Assembly: GCA_947630765.1 (NCBI GenBank) | Contig: CANRIX010000002.1 | Location: 39,387-103,386 of the forward strand | Direction: 5' to 3' | Source: an uncultured Clostridia bacterium | GTDB taxonomy: Bacteria; Bacillota; Clostridia; Oscillospirales; CAG-382 | DNA length: 64,000 nt | In this document: positions 24,570 to 32,407 of the stretch, one piece after another | Layout of the letters: each line of letters opens with the position of its first letter | Numbering within the stretch: position 1 is the stretch's first letter | Translations under genes and position numbers: made by a program | Notes under the pieces: model-generated | What the model saw: the letters and a program-made list of their open reading frames with translations, nothing else | Database searches by the model: none | Told to the model about the DNA's origin: nothing

Positions 24570-24663
24570 AAGATAGTTTTCGGAGATATTCTCCCCGAAA
24601 ATATTCGGATATACTTATTTTCGCGGATAATTGGGGAGAAAAAAACCGAATATCACCCGAAAA
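24546..24663. repeat. CCGAAA/TTTCGG repeat cluster, right part
   Basis: Further copies at 24546, 24578, 24594, 24604, 24619 (TTTTCGCGG), 24646 and 24657, and the second copy of GGGGAGAAAAAAACCGAATA at 24633-24652, identical over 20 bp to the one at 24296. Confidence 0.6.
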
Positions 24664-25021
24664 TCGTTAGAAAAGAAAAGAAAAGATAAAGTAAAGAAAA
24701 GAGAACTTTATACTACGTATAAAGAGATGCGCGCGTAGTTTGCTTGGGGCATAAACGTCCTTTGCAAATTCACGGATGTATGAGGGCTTGCGTAGATGAC
24801 GTTATATACATCCTGCGGAACTTGATAAATTGTAAAGAGGTTTTTTTGTTTTTTTCACAATTTTTTTGCGTGAAATGCCCTCTTTTTTTGTTTGCTTGCA
24901 AAAAAGGGGAGGGTAGTGCGGAAAACGGGCGGGAAACGGGTCCGTTTCCTTTGGAAAATTCGACAAACCCGTTCCGTCAACCGGCGAAGCGAAACCGTCC
25001 GTCGGGCTGTGCAGACTGCAT
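24570..25021. other. Gene-free prophage/chromosome junction
   Basis: No credible gene. The left part holds the CCGAAA repeats, a purine tract (AGAAAAGAAAAGAAAAGATA) and the palindrome CTTTATAC-TAC-GTATAAAG (24706-24724). From about 24840 it is T-rich and then shifts to GC-rich chromosomal composition near 24910. The att site is expected here but cannot be identified without the left end. ORF 24744-25226 is antisense to the ABC gene and not convincing. Confidence 0.5.
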
Positions 25022-25063
25022 AAAAAAATTTCGGGGGCAAACGCGATTGCGTTCGTCCCCGAA
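25022..25063 (-). terminator. Terminator of the ABC exporter operon
   Basis: On the minus strand TTCGGGGA-CGAACGC-AATC-GCGTTTG-CCCCCGAA followed by ATTTTTTT, directly after the stop codon at 25069. Confidence 0.9.
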
Positions 25064-25068
25064 TATCT

Positions 25069-26949
25069 TTATTCCGTGTAGTACTGCGCCTGGGCGTGCC
25101 AGAGTTCGTGGTACTTCCCGCCGACGTCGGCTTCGAGGGCGGCGTGGGTGCCCTGCTGGACGACGCGTCCCTCGTCGAAAACGAGTATCTCGTCGCAGAA
25201 CTTACAGGAGGACAGGCGGTGACTGATGTAAATGGCGGTCTTGTCGCCGGCGATGTCGTTGAATTTCGCGTAGATTTCCGCTTCGGCGAGCGGGTCGAGC
25301 GCGGCGGTCGGTTCGTCGAGGATAATGAACGGCGAATCCTTGCAGAGCGCACGGGCGATGGCGATTTTTTGCGCCTCCCCGCCGGAGATGTCCACGCCCT
25401 TCTCGCTGAGCTTTTTATATAGGAAGGTTTCCAGCCCGTCCGGCAGTTCCGCGAGCCGTTCGCCGAAGCCGGCTTTCTCCAGGCAGTCCTTCACCCGCTC
25501 GTCGTCGTAGGCGGTCTTCACGGCGACGTTTTCGCCCAATTTCATCGCGAAGAGCTTGAAATCCTGGAACACGATGGAGAAGATCTGCATATATTCCGCG
25601 TAGTTGTACTTGCGGATGTCGATGCCGTTGAGCAGGATCACCCCTTCGGTCGGGTCGTAGAGCCGGCAGAGCAGCTTGATGAACGTGGTCTTTCCGCTGC
25701 CGTTCTGCCCGACGACGGCGAGCCGCTTGCCGATCTCGAATTTGATACTGACGTGCCGCAGGGCGTACGTTTTGCTGCCGGGGTAGCGGAAGGACACGTC
25801 GCGGAATTCCACCTCGTACTTGCGGTCCTGCCGCTTTTCGACGGTCAGGCTGCCCTGGTACATCTTGTTCGGGATGTCGAGGAAGGCGAAGTTCAGCTCC
25901 AGAAACGGGGCGTTGTTCCGCAAATCGCCGAGCGCGCCGACCAGCTTGCCGACCGATTGCGCCATGCGCGACACGGACGCGACGTATTGCGTGACCGCGC
26001 CCAGCCCGAACGCCCCCGCCCACGCTTTCAGGCAGACGAACAGGTACACCGCCCCGGTGAACGCCACCGAAACGGCGGCGGACGCGGCGGAGTACGCGCC
26101 CATCGGTCCCCGCGCCAGTTTCGCGAAAACGCCTTTGGAGTAAAAGATGCCGTCCTTCGCCGTGCTGTATTTTTTGCAGAAATTCCACTGCCGGTAGATT
26201 CGGATGTCCTCCGCGTTTTCCTTCTTAAAGCCGAATTGACAGAAAAAGCCGAACAAACGGTTGCCGAATTTGTGGTCGTTCGCGTGTTCCGCCCAGTAGC
26301 GCCCCGACCGGTTGCCCAGCATGGGGGACAGGCAGGTGAGCGCGAGCAGGGCGGCGATGACGAACAGCGCCGTCAGCGGGTGGTCGAGCGCCTTATAAGC
26401 GCCCGCGCCGTCCGGGACGCGGCTGGCGAACAGGGAGACCGTCAGGGAGACCCCGCCGAAGAACAGCAGGACCGCCGAGAGCATGGATTCCATGGCGTCG
26501 AGCGCACGAGAGAGTCCCCAGCTGCTGCCGTTTATATGGTTCCAAATGTTTGTATACAGGGAGGCAGTCTCGGTGCTTTCCGTGTCCACATAGTCCATTT
26601 CCAGAAATTTGTCGTTGAGCATATTTCGCATTTCAAACCACAGTCCGCCGTTCTGTATGCCCCGCCACCGCCCGAGCAGCGCCGAGCCGAGCGAGACCGC
26701 CGCGGCGGCGAACAGCGTGAGCAGCACCAGCGTTTTCAGCCGGTCCGGGTCCCGTGCGCCCGCCAATTCGTCCACGACGAGGGCGGAAAGATAGATGCCG
26801 ACGTACGGGGTCAGCGACCACCAGACGGTCGTGGCGACGCGGGACAGGACCATGCCCGGATACCGCTTGTACCAGAGCCGCAAAACGCGGAAGGAAAGCC
26901 GCAGCGCCTTGCCCAGCGGGACGGTCTTTTTATCGCGTTTCCGCTTCAT
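25069..26949 (-). CDS. ABC exporter, ATP-binding/permease half-transporter
   Basis: 626 aa. N-terminal membrane domain with several helices (residues about 30-330) followed by an ATPase domain: Walker A GQNGSGKTT, signature ISGGEAQ, Walker B FIILDEPTAALD and the H-loop YISHRLSS. Half-transporters of this type work as dimers. The start overlaps the upstream half-transporter gene by 20 bases, so the two products most likely form a heterodimer. Substrate cannot be inferred; many clostridial pairs of this kind export peptides or drugs. It is followed by a strong terminator, and the prophage begins beyond it. Confidence 0.93.
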   Translation of the reverse strand: MKRKRDKKTVPLGKALRLSFRVLRLWYKRYPGMVLSRVATTVWWSLTPYVGIYLSALVVDELAGARDPDRLKTLVLLTLFAAAAVSLGSALLGRWRGIQNGGLWFEMRNMLNDKFLEMDYVDTESTETASLYTNIWNHINGSSWGLSRALDAMESMLSAVLLFFGGVSLTVSLFASRVPDGAGAYKALDHPLTALFVIAALLALTCLSPMLGNRSGRYWAEHANDHKFGNRLFGFFCQFGFKKENAEDIRIYRQWNFCKKYSTAKDGIFYSKGVFAKLARGPMGAYSAASAAVSVAFTGAVYLFVCLKAWAGAFGLGAVTQYVASVSRMAQSVGKLVGALGDLRNNAPFLELNFAFLDIPNKMYQGSLTVEKRQDRKYEVEFRDVSFRYPGSKTYALRHVSIKFEIGKRLAVVGQNGSGKTTFIKLLCRLYDPTEGVILLNGIDIRKYNYAEYMQIFSIVFQDFKLFAMKLGENVAVKTAYDDERVKDCLEKAGFGERLAELPDGLETFLYKKLSEKGVDISGGEAQKIAIARALCKDSPFIILDEPTAALDPLAEAEIYAKFNDIAGDKTAIYISHRLSSCKFCDEILVFDEGRVVQQGTHAALEADVGGKYHELWHAQAQYYTE

Positions 26950-28765
26950 CTTCGGTTCCCCCTTCCTTGTAGTATTTGCTCTGCACTTCGAACAGAGCGG
27001 CGTATTTTCCGTTCCGGCGAAGCAGTTCCTCGTGCGTCCCTTCCTCGCAGATGTGCGCGTCCGCCAGCAGCAGGATACGGTCGCAGAAACGGGTGGATGC
27101 GAGCCGGTGGGAGATGTAGACGGAGGATTTCCCGCGCGACATCTCGTCGTACCGTTGGTACAGGTCGGCTTCCGCGATGGGGTCGAGCGCCGCCGTCGGT
27201 TCGTCGAGGAAGAGGAACGGCGCGTCCTTGTAGAGCGCCCGCGCGAGCATCAGCCGCTGCGTTTCGCCGCCGGAAAGCAGGACCGCGTCCTCGTAGACTT
27301 CCCGGATCAGGCGCGTTTTGCGCCCGTTCGGCAGGCTTTCCACCTTTTCGGTCAGCCCCGCCTTATCTAAGCAGTCCTGCACCCGTTCCTCGTCGATGCC
27401 GTCCTCCGTCTGGGCGACGTTGGCTTCAATGGTCGCGGCGAGCAGGGAGAAATTCTGGAACACGGCGGAAAACAGCGTGTAGTATTCCGCACGGTTGAAA
27501 TCCCGCACGTCCTTCCCGTCCAGCAGCACCCGCCCCTCGGTCGGGTCGAGAAAGCCGCACAGCAGGCGGATCAGCGTGGTTTTCCCCGCGCCGTTCAGCC
27601 CGACGACGGCGATCTTTTCGCCGGGGCGGAGGGTCAGATCGATGTGGGACAGCGCGTCCTTTTCCGCGCCGGGATAGCGGAAGGAGACGTTCTCCAGCCG
27701 CAGCTCATGGGAAGGACCGTCCGGCAGCGGGTCGCCGCCGGAAAAGCGGAACGGTTCGTCGTAATCCAAAAATTCCCGGACGGTGGAGAGTTCCAGCGAT
27801 TGGTTGTGCAGGGTGTTCAGTCCGCCTAAAATGCCGGATACCCAGCCGGAGAACCCGCCCACGGCGGAAAAGTACAGCAGGAACGCCGAAACGTCCAACC
27901 CCTCCCGCAGGACCAGCGAGATCAGGTACGCGTAGGCGACGCCGTTTCGCAGGAACGCGGTCAGCAGGTCGGCGGCGTTCGCCCAGAGGTAGACGGTCTG
28001 GCATTTCCGCCGGAACGCGGTCAGCGCACGCATCGACTTATCCCGCAGTTCGGTCAGCCACGGGCGAAGTCCGAAGATGCGGATCTCCTTGCCGTACCCC
28101 GTATCCGCGGCAAGGTAGGAATAGTAGTTGATCCGTTTGTAGATCTCGGATTCCTCCTCGCGGTGGCGGTAGCTGTACGCGTACACATACCTTCCGACGA
28201 AGTAGTTCACGGCGCTGGTCGCGACGATGACGGCGAGCAGGACCGGCTGAACCGTCGAAAGCAGTCCGACGTAGAACGCAAATCCGAGCAGGTTGGTCAA
28301 CAGGTTGCCGAGCGTTCCCCAGACCGCCTCGGTCGCTTGGCTGTTGCTGCTCGTGCTTACGTCGCTTTTGTTTTGTAGGTTCCGGAAACGCTCTTCGCCT
28401 AAATTGGGGTAGGAGGTGTTTGACGACTTTTGGTTGATTCGGTTGAGGAGGAGCGACCGCACCGTTATCCTGCCGTACAAAACGTTCGACCCGACGTAGG
28501 ACGACAGCGACGACATCGCCATGGACGCGAGCACGAACCCCGCGATGGTCAACAGCAGTTCCCCGAACGGGACGTGCTTTTCCACCGCCGAGAGGATCAC
28601 GGGGGACAGGTACAGCCCGACCAGGTTCGACGCGACCGCCAAGAGAGCGACCGCGACGGTCAGCAGCGGGACCTTCTTTTCGCCGTTCGTCCACGCGAGC
28701 CGGAGCATGAAGGCGACGTTCGAGCAGACGCCGTACTTCGGTTTTTCGGTTTTGGGTTTCGCCAT
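26930..28765 (-). CDS. ABC exporter, ATP-binding/permease half-transporter
   Basis: 611 aa. Membrane domain residues about 30-330 (VPLLTVAVALLAVASNLVGL; LLLTIAGFVLASMAMSSLSS), then ATPase with Walker A GLNGAGKTT, signature LSGGETQ, Walker B FLFLDEPTAALD and YISHRLAST. First gene of the pair. The LytTR/GHKL two-component genes lie immediately upstream on the same strand, separated by a terminator, so a regulatory link is plausible but not demonstrated. Confidence 0.93.
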   Translation of the reverse strand: MAKPKTEKPKYGVCSNVAFMLRLAWTNGEKKVPLLTVAVALLAVASNLVGLYLSPVILSAVEKHVPFGELLLTIAGFVLASMAMSSLSSYVGSNVLYGRITVRSLLLNRINQKSSNTSYPNLGEERFRNLQNKSDVSTSSNSQATEAVWGTLGNLLTNLLGFAFYVGLLSTVQPVLLAVIVATSAVNYFVGRYVYAYSYRHREEESEIYKRINYYSYLAADTGYGKEIRIFGLRPWLTELRDKSMRALTAFRRKCQTVYLWANAADLLTAFLRNGVAYAYLISLVLREGLDVSAFLLYFSAVGGFSGWVSGILGGLNTLHNQSLELSTVREFLDYDEPFRFSGGDPLPDGPSHELRLENVSFRYPGAEKDALSHIDLTLRPGEKIAVVGLNGAGKTTLIRLLCGFLDPTEGRVLLDGKDVRDFNRAEYYTLFSAVFQNFSLLAATIEANVAQTEDGIDEERVQDCLDKAGLTEKVESLPNGRKTRLIREVYEDAVLLSGGETQRLMLARALYKDAPFLFLDEPTAALDPIAEADLYQRYDEMSRGKSSVYISHRLASTRFCDRILLLADAHICEEGTHEELLRRNGKYAALFEVQSKYYKEGGTEDEAETR

Positions 28766-28805
28766 GCGAAATCACCGTCCTTTCTGCCGTCCATTCTACC
28801 ACGGA

Positions 28806-28832
28806 AAAACGTCCCCGGACGATTTCGGGGAC
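28806..28832 (-). terminator. Terminator after the GHKL kinase gene
   Basis: Minus strand GTCCCCG-AAATCGTC-CGGGGAC followed by GTTTTT, between kinase stop and ABC start. Confidence 0.7.
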
Positions 28833-28875
28833 GAATCGTCGTTTTTTGGGGACGAATTGCATTTTTACGCCCGTT

Positions 28876-29538
28876 TCACGTTTGCGGGAGCAGGATTTCC
28901 GTCGTGTACGCCCCGTCCTCGCTGTTGCGGCTGAGGTACCCGCCCAGCCGCTCGACGATTGCGTCGATACGCACCAGCCCGAACCCGTGTCCCTCGCCTT
29001 TGGTGCTTCGGAACCGCCCGTTCACCTTCTGCAGTTTCTTTCCCGCCGTGAGGTTGGTGAAGGAGATATAGAGTTGACTGCCGCGCAGGTCGATATAGAC
29101 CCGAATGACCCGCTGTTCTTCGGGCAGGTGCACGCTCGCCTCAATCGCGTTGTCGAACAGGTTGCCGAGGATACAGCACAGGTCGATTTCCGAGAATTTG
29201 AGCCGATACGGGACCTGCACGTCCGCGACGACGCGAATGTCCTTCGCTTTCGCGAGGGAGATTTTCGAGTTGAGAATCGCGTCCGCGACGGGGTTGCCGG
29301 TTTTCAGGACCGTGTCGACGGTGGTCAGGTCCTTGTCGAGCAGGTCGAGGTAGCGCCGGATCGCGTCCAGATCCCCGACGGCGGCGTAGGCTTTCATGGT
29401 CTGGATATGGTTGCGGTAGTCGTGCCGCCAGCCTCGCACCTGCCGGTACATATTGTCCACTTCCCGGTAGTGCGTTTCGATGAGTTCCCGCTGATAGGCG
29501 GCGATGCGCTTGTCGACGGCTTTGGAAAACAGTCCCAT
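28876..29538 (-). CDS. GHKL-family (AgrC-like) histidine kinase without sensor domain
   Basis: 220 aa from ATG 29538; the 553-aa ORF on the track continues in frame through the upstream regulator gene and is not real. DHp helix with phosphoacceptor His in WRHDYRNHIQTMKAYA, then the GHKL ATPase (ILGNLFDNAIEASVHLPEEQ with the N-box Asn; GEGHGFGLVRID). AgrC-like kinases normally have an N-terminal membrane sensor; none is present, so this protein should be cytoplasmic and would need another partner for input. Located 20 bases after the LytTR regulator, forming a two-gene operon. Confidence 0.88.
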   Translation of the reverse strand: MGLFSKAVDKRIAAYQRELIETHYREVDNMYRQVRGWRHDYRNHIQTMKAYAAVGDLDAIRRYLDLLDKDLTTVDTVLKTGNPVADAILNSKISLAKAKDIRVVADVQVPYRLKFSEIDLCCILGNLFDNAIEASVHLPEEQRVIRVYIDLRGSQLYISFTNLTAGKKLQKVNGRFRSTKGEGHGFGLVRIDAIVERLGGYLSRNSEDGAYTTEILLPQT

Positions 29539-29558
29539 GGGTTTCTCTCCTTCGCGTT

Positions 29559-30263
29559 TCAGGTCCGCTCGATGATGGCGCGGTTGACGCTCTCGTACGC
29601 GCCCCGCGGCAGGGGCAGGACGGTCCCGTCGAGCAGGCGCAGTTCCGTCCGGGACACCCGTCCGATCTGCGTCAGGTTGACGAGCAGGGAGCGACCCGCC
29701 CGGAAGAACCGGTCGTCGAGTTGCTTTTCCAGTTCGCCGAGGGTCATTTTGACGGTCATCGTTTCCTCGGCGTGCAGGGTGACGTAGTTGCCGGACACTT
29801 CCGCGTAGCGAATGCGGTACACCGGCAGGCGCACTGTTTCGCCGCCGAGCGTGAAATGCAGCAGTTTTTCGTCCTTCGTCCGCTTTTCCGCCGCCCGGTC
29901 GAGGACGGAGAAGAATTTGTCCGCCTTGACCGGCTTCATCAGGTAGTGGAGCGCTTCGACTTCGTAGCCCTCGGCGATGTAGTCCGCGTAGCCGGTGATA
30001 AAGACGATCTGTACGTTGTCGTTCCCTTTTCGGAGGGTCTTTGCGAGCGTCACGCCGTCCATGCCGGTCATTTCGATGTCCAAAAGCAGCAGGTCGAACC
30101 CGCATTCGCCCGCTTCCGCGCGGCGGAACAGGAAGTTCTCGGCGGAGGGGAACGTGGAGATTTCGACGGTATGGCGTCTTAATTTCGCCCAGCGGGCGGT
30201 CAGTTCGGCGAGGGTGCGGCGGTCCTCGTCCCCGTCGTCGCAGACGGCGATGCGGTAGTGCAT
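29559..30263 (-). CDS. LytTR-family response regulator
   Basis: 234 aa. Receiver domain residues 1-120 with phosphoacceptor Asp in DLLLLDIEMTGMDG and the conserved Lys in LMKPVKADKF; LytTR DNA-binding domain from about residue 140 (YAEVSGNYVTLHAEETMTVK; FFRAGRSLLVNLTQIGRVSR). Likely activator controlled by the downstream kinase. Promoter on the minus strand: TTGACA-17-TATAAT at 30350-30322. Neighbouring ABC exporter genes are possible targets. Confidence 0.93.
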   Translation of the reverse strand: MHYRIAVCDDGDEDRRTLAELTARWAKLRRHTVEISTFPSAENFLFRRAEAGECGFDLLLLDIEMTGMDGVTLAKTLRKGNDNVQIVFITGYADYIAEGYEVEALHYLMKPVKADKFFSVLDRAAEKRTKDEKLLHFTLGGETVRLPVYRIRYAEVSGNYVTLHAEETMTVKMTLGELEKQLDDRFFRAGRSLLVNLTQIGRVSRTELRLLDGTVLPLPRGAYESVNRAIIERT

Positions 30264-30321
30264 GGCGATGCCTCCTTCGGTGCGGAAAGGGATCTTTCGG
30301 TTTGCGGGGGGGTGTGTTCAA

Positions 30322-30350
30322 ATTATACGACTTGTCCGGCAAAATGTCAA
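30322..30350 (-). promoter_or_regulatory. Promoter of the LytTR/GHKL operon
   Basis: Minus strand TTGACA (30350-30345), 17-bp spacer, TATAAT (30327-30322): full consensus. It is divergent from the SGNH hydrolase promoter 50 bp away. Confidence 0.88.
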
Positions 30351-30400
30351 TCCCTCCCGCTTCTTTTTGCGTCCCGCCCTGCCGGGGGGCGAAAAAAGCA

Positions 30401-30429
30401 TTGACATCCCTGCGAAGATGTGCTACTCT
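30401..30429 (+). promoter_or_regulatory. Promoter of the SGNH hydrolase gene
   Basis: TTGACA (30401-30406), 17-bp spacer, TACTCT (30424-30429), 35 bases before the start codon. Confidence 0.75.
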
Positions 30430-30463
30430 TAAGGCGAATGGAGCCGAAAGGGGATATTTTTTG

Positions 30464-31531
30464 ATGAAACGCATCCGCGAACGAACGACGCCCAAAACGC
30501 TGACCGTCGGCGGCAGACCGCTGTCCGCCTTTTCCATCGTGTACGCCGAACGCGGCGACCCCGCGTTGCCGCCGTATGCGCTTGCGCACGGGCAGGAGCG
30601 GGAATTTCATAAAATCACCGCCGAGCGGCTGCAGCGGGAGCTGGAGCGTCGCACCGGCGTCAAACTTCCGGTCCGCTCCGACGCGTCCCCCGCGCAGGCG
30701 TGCGAAATTTTGGTCGGCGGCGCGAAGCGGGAGGCGGTCGGCGCCCTCGCCGTCGGTGGGCGGGATCGCTACACGGTCGCGATGGCGGGGGATTCGCTGT
30801 GCTTCCTCGGCGGCGCCTGCGGGACGACCTATCACGGCGTGGACCGCTTTCTGGAGGTGCTGGACAGGCAGGACGGCGATTGGGAGGTGCCCGCCGACTT
30901 TTCGCTGGAAGGGGAGCATCACCTGACGGTGGTCGGCTGTATCGGGGACAGCATCACCGCAGGCGTCGGGGCGGCGGACCGCTCGAGCGCCTATCCCGAT
31001 GCGCTCAATCGGATCCTTTGGCGGGACTGCGTGGTGGTCAATTACGGGTGCAGCGGCATGACCATGCGCGGCGACACCTGGGCGTCCTATCTGCAGTGCG
31101 TGAAATACCCCGAAGCGCTGCGGGACTGCCCCGGTGTGGACCTGTTCACCGTCATGCTCGGGACAAACGATTCCAGGCCGGACATCGTCGAGTCCTACGG
31201 CGTGGACCGGGAGCAGTTCGAGAAGGGCTTTTCCGATCTGCTGTCCGCCCTGCACGAACGGAACGCGGACGCCCGCTTCATCCTGATGAACTGCCCGGTC
31301 TACTACGGGGACACCACCTATGCGGCGGACTACATTCTGGAATGGCAGGCGCAGCTGTACGAGAAGTACCGGCAAACCTACGCACTGTCCTTCTACGATA
31401 TGCGCTCCTTTTCCGAATCGCATATGCCGGAAAGCTGCTTCGGCGACCTGCTTCACCCCAACGACGCCGGCTACGCGGTCATGGCGCAGGGCGTCGCGGA
31501 CCTGCTTCGGGGATACTTGGGGCTTTCCTGA
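30464..31531 (+). CDS. SGNH/GDSL-family hydrolase
   Basis: 355 aa from ATG 30464, after GAAAGGGGATA and just downstream of the promoter; the longer ORF starts upstream of it. Residues about 160-355 hold the SGNH blocks: GDSITAGVGA with nucleophile Ser (block I), YGCSGMTMRGD (block II Gly), LGTNDS (block III Asn) and HPNDAGY (block V His). The N-terminal 150 residues (a domain with REFHKITAERLQRELERRTG) look like the alpha/beta domain found in front of some carbohydrate-active enzymes. No signal peptide, so a cytoplasmic esterase/deacetylase acting on acetylated sugars is likely. Followed by a terminator. Confidence 0.85.
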   Translation: MKRIRERTTPKTLTVGGRPLSAFSIVYAERGDPALPPYALAHGQEREFHKITAERLQRELERRTGVKLPVRSDASPAQACEILVGGAKREAVGALAVGGRDRYTVAMAGDSLCFLGGACGTTYHGVDRFLEVLDRQDGDWEVPADFSLEGEHHLTVVGCIGDSITAGVGAADRSSAYPDALNRILWRDCVVVNYGCSGMTMRGDTWASYLQCVKYPEALRDCPGVDLFTVMLGTNDSRPDIVESYGVDREQFEKGFSDLLSALHERNADARFILMNCPVYYGDTTYAADYILEWQAQLYEKYRQTYALSFYDMRSFSESHMPESCFGDLLHPNDAGYAVMAQGVADLLRGYLGLS

Positions 31532-31534
31532 GGG

Positions 31535-31572
31535 GTTTCGGCGGGAGCCGAAACGGGAAATTGCCCGTTTTT
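31535..31572 (+). terminator. Terminator after the SGNH hydrolase gene
   Basis: Two consecutive hairpins GTTTCGGC-GGGA-GCCGAAAC and CGGG-AAATTG-CCCG, then TTTTT. Confidence 0.8.
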
Positions 31573-31602
31573 GTGCCGCATAGGAAAAGGCTTGCAAAGA
31601 CC

Positions 31603-31631
31603 TTGACTTTGCGGTCGCGTTGTGGTACACT
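31603..31631 (+). promoter_or_regulatory. Promoter of the YD-repeat lipoprotein gene
   Basis: TTGACT (31603-31608), 17-bp spacer, TACACT (31626-31631). Confidence 0.75.
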
Positions 31632-31678
31632 GTTTTTGCATGTTTTTTCAAGAAAACAGAAAAAGGAGTGGGCTTTCC

Positions 31679-32350
31679 ATGTGCTGCAGGAAACCATTCG
31701 GTTTGCTCTTGGCGCTGACTTTCCTTCTCACGGCGGTGCTGCTTTCCGCGTGCGGCGAGACGGAAAGGATCATATACGGCGACGACGGGGAGATGCTTTA
31801 TCGCGAAACGTACGACAAAAGCGGAAAGTTGACGGAAAGGCTTTCATACAACCCCGACGGGGCGTTGCAGGAACGCGATATCTGGATCTACGACGCGGAC
31901 GGAAACCCAACGGAGGAGATCCAATGCGATCCCGATGGGATTGTCATGTATCGCTATACCTACGCTTACGACAAAAGCGGAAACAGAACGGAAGAAATTC
32001 GTTACGACGCCAACGGGTCGATATGGCGTGACACCTACGCTTACGATGAACACGGGAACGTGACAGAATGGACGAAATATAACGCCGACGGGTCGGTCGG
32101 ACAACGCGACACGCGCGCTTACGACGAAAACGGAAAGAAAACGGAATGGATCATATACAGCGGCAACGGGTCGGTCACATTTCACCAAACGTACGCCTAT
32201 GACGAACACGGAAACCAGACGGAATGGATCGTGTACAACGGCGACGGGTCGGTCGCATATCGCTATGCCTACGCTTACGATGAAAACGGAAACCGAACGG
32301 AAGAAACCCGTTACGACGGCGACGGGTCGGTCGTTGCGACCGACGACTGA
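31679..32350 (+). CDS. Lipoprotein with YD-type repeats
   Basis: 223 aa from ATG 31679 after AAAAAGGAGTGGGC; the upstream in-frame start at 31622 overlaps the -10 region. Signal peptide with lipobox (LLLALTFLLTAVLLSACG), so the mature protein starts at Cys and is anchored to the outer face of the membrane. The rest is seven or eight tandem units of 24-25 residues with core YDENGNRTEExxYxGDGSV, similar to YD repeats of Rhs/wall-associated proteins, probably an elongated beta structure. Function unknown; a ligand-binding or surface-interaction role is an inference. At DNA level units of 72-75 bp are imperfectly repeated, allowing recombination. Confidence 0.82.
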   Translation: MCCRKPFGLLLALTFLLTAVLLSACGETERIIYGDDGEMLYRETYDKSGKLTERLSYNPDGALQERDIWIYDADGNPTEEIQCDPDGIVMYRYTYAYDKSGNRTEEIRYDANGSIWRDTYAYDEHGNVTEWTKYNADGSVGQRDTRAYDENGKKTEWIIYSGNGSVTFHQTYAYDEHGNQTEWIVYNGDGSVAYRYAYAYDENGNRTEETRYDGDGSVVATDD

Positions 32351-32360
32351 CGCAAAATGA

Positions 32361-32407
32361 AAAAGCGGTTCGATAGAACGCCGACGGGCGGTATCGAACC
32401 GTTTTTT
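32361..32407 (+). terminator. Bidirectional terminator between the lipoprotein gene and trmK
   Basis: CGGTTCGATA (32366-32375) pairs with TATCGAACCG (32392-32401), followed by TTTTTT; an A-run precedes it on the other side. Confidence 0.9.

Larger units (their letters stand above)
1..24730. mobile_element. Prophage with contractile tail (right-hand part)
   Basis: All genes run on the plus strand in the order chaperone, tape measure, XkdP-, XkdQ-, XkdR-, XkdS-, XkdT- and XkdU-like proteins, fibre region, DGR and lysis, which is the conserved order of PBSX-like myophage tails. Base composition is clearly lower in GC than the chromosome beyond 25 kb. Head, packaging and integration genes must lie left of base 1. 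The right end is not defined by a visible att repeat or tRNA; I place it where the plus-strand small genes stop and the AT-rich stretch precedes the minus-strand ABC transporter. The right-hand 6 kb of small genes could alternatively come from another mobile element. Confidence 0.85.

Noticed and set aside
24744-25226. ORF of 160 aa at the prophage/chromosome junction
   Set aside because: It crosses the ABC terminator and is antisense to the ABC gene; Arg-rich shadow translation.
25753-27498. 581-aa plus-strand ORF opposite the ABC genes
   Set aside because: High-GC shadow ORF; the minus-strand frames contain all ABC motifs.
28876-30537. 553-aa minus-strand ORF
   Set aside because: Its first 330 residues are an out-of-frame reading of the LytTR gene; only the last 220 residues, from 29538, are a real kinase.
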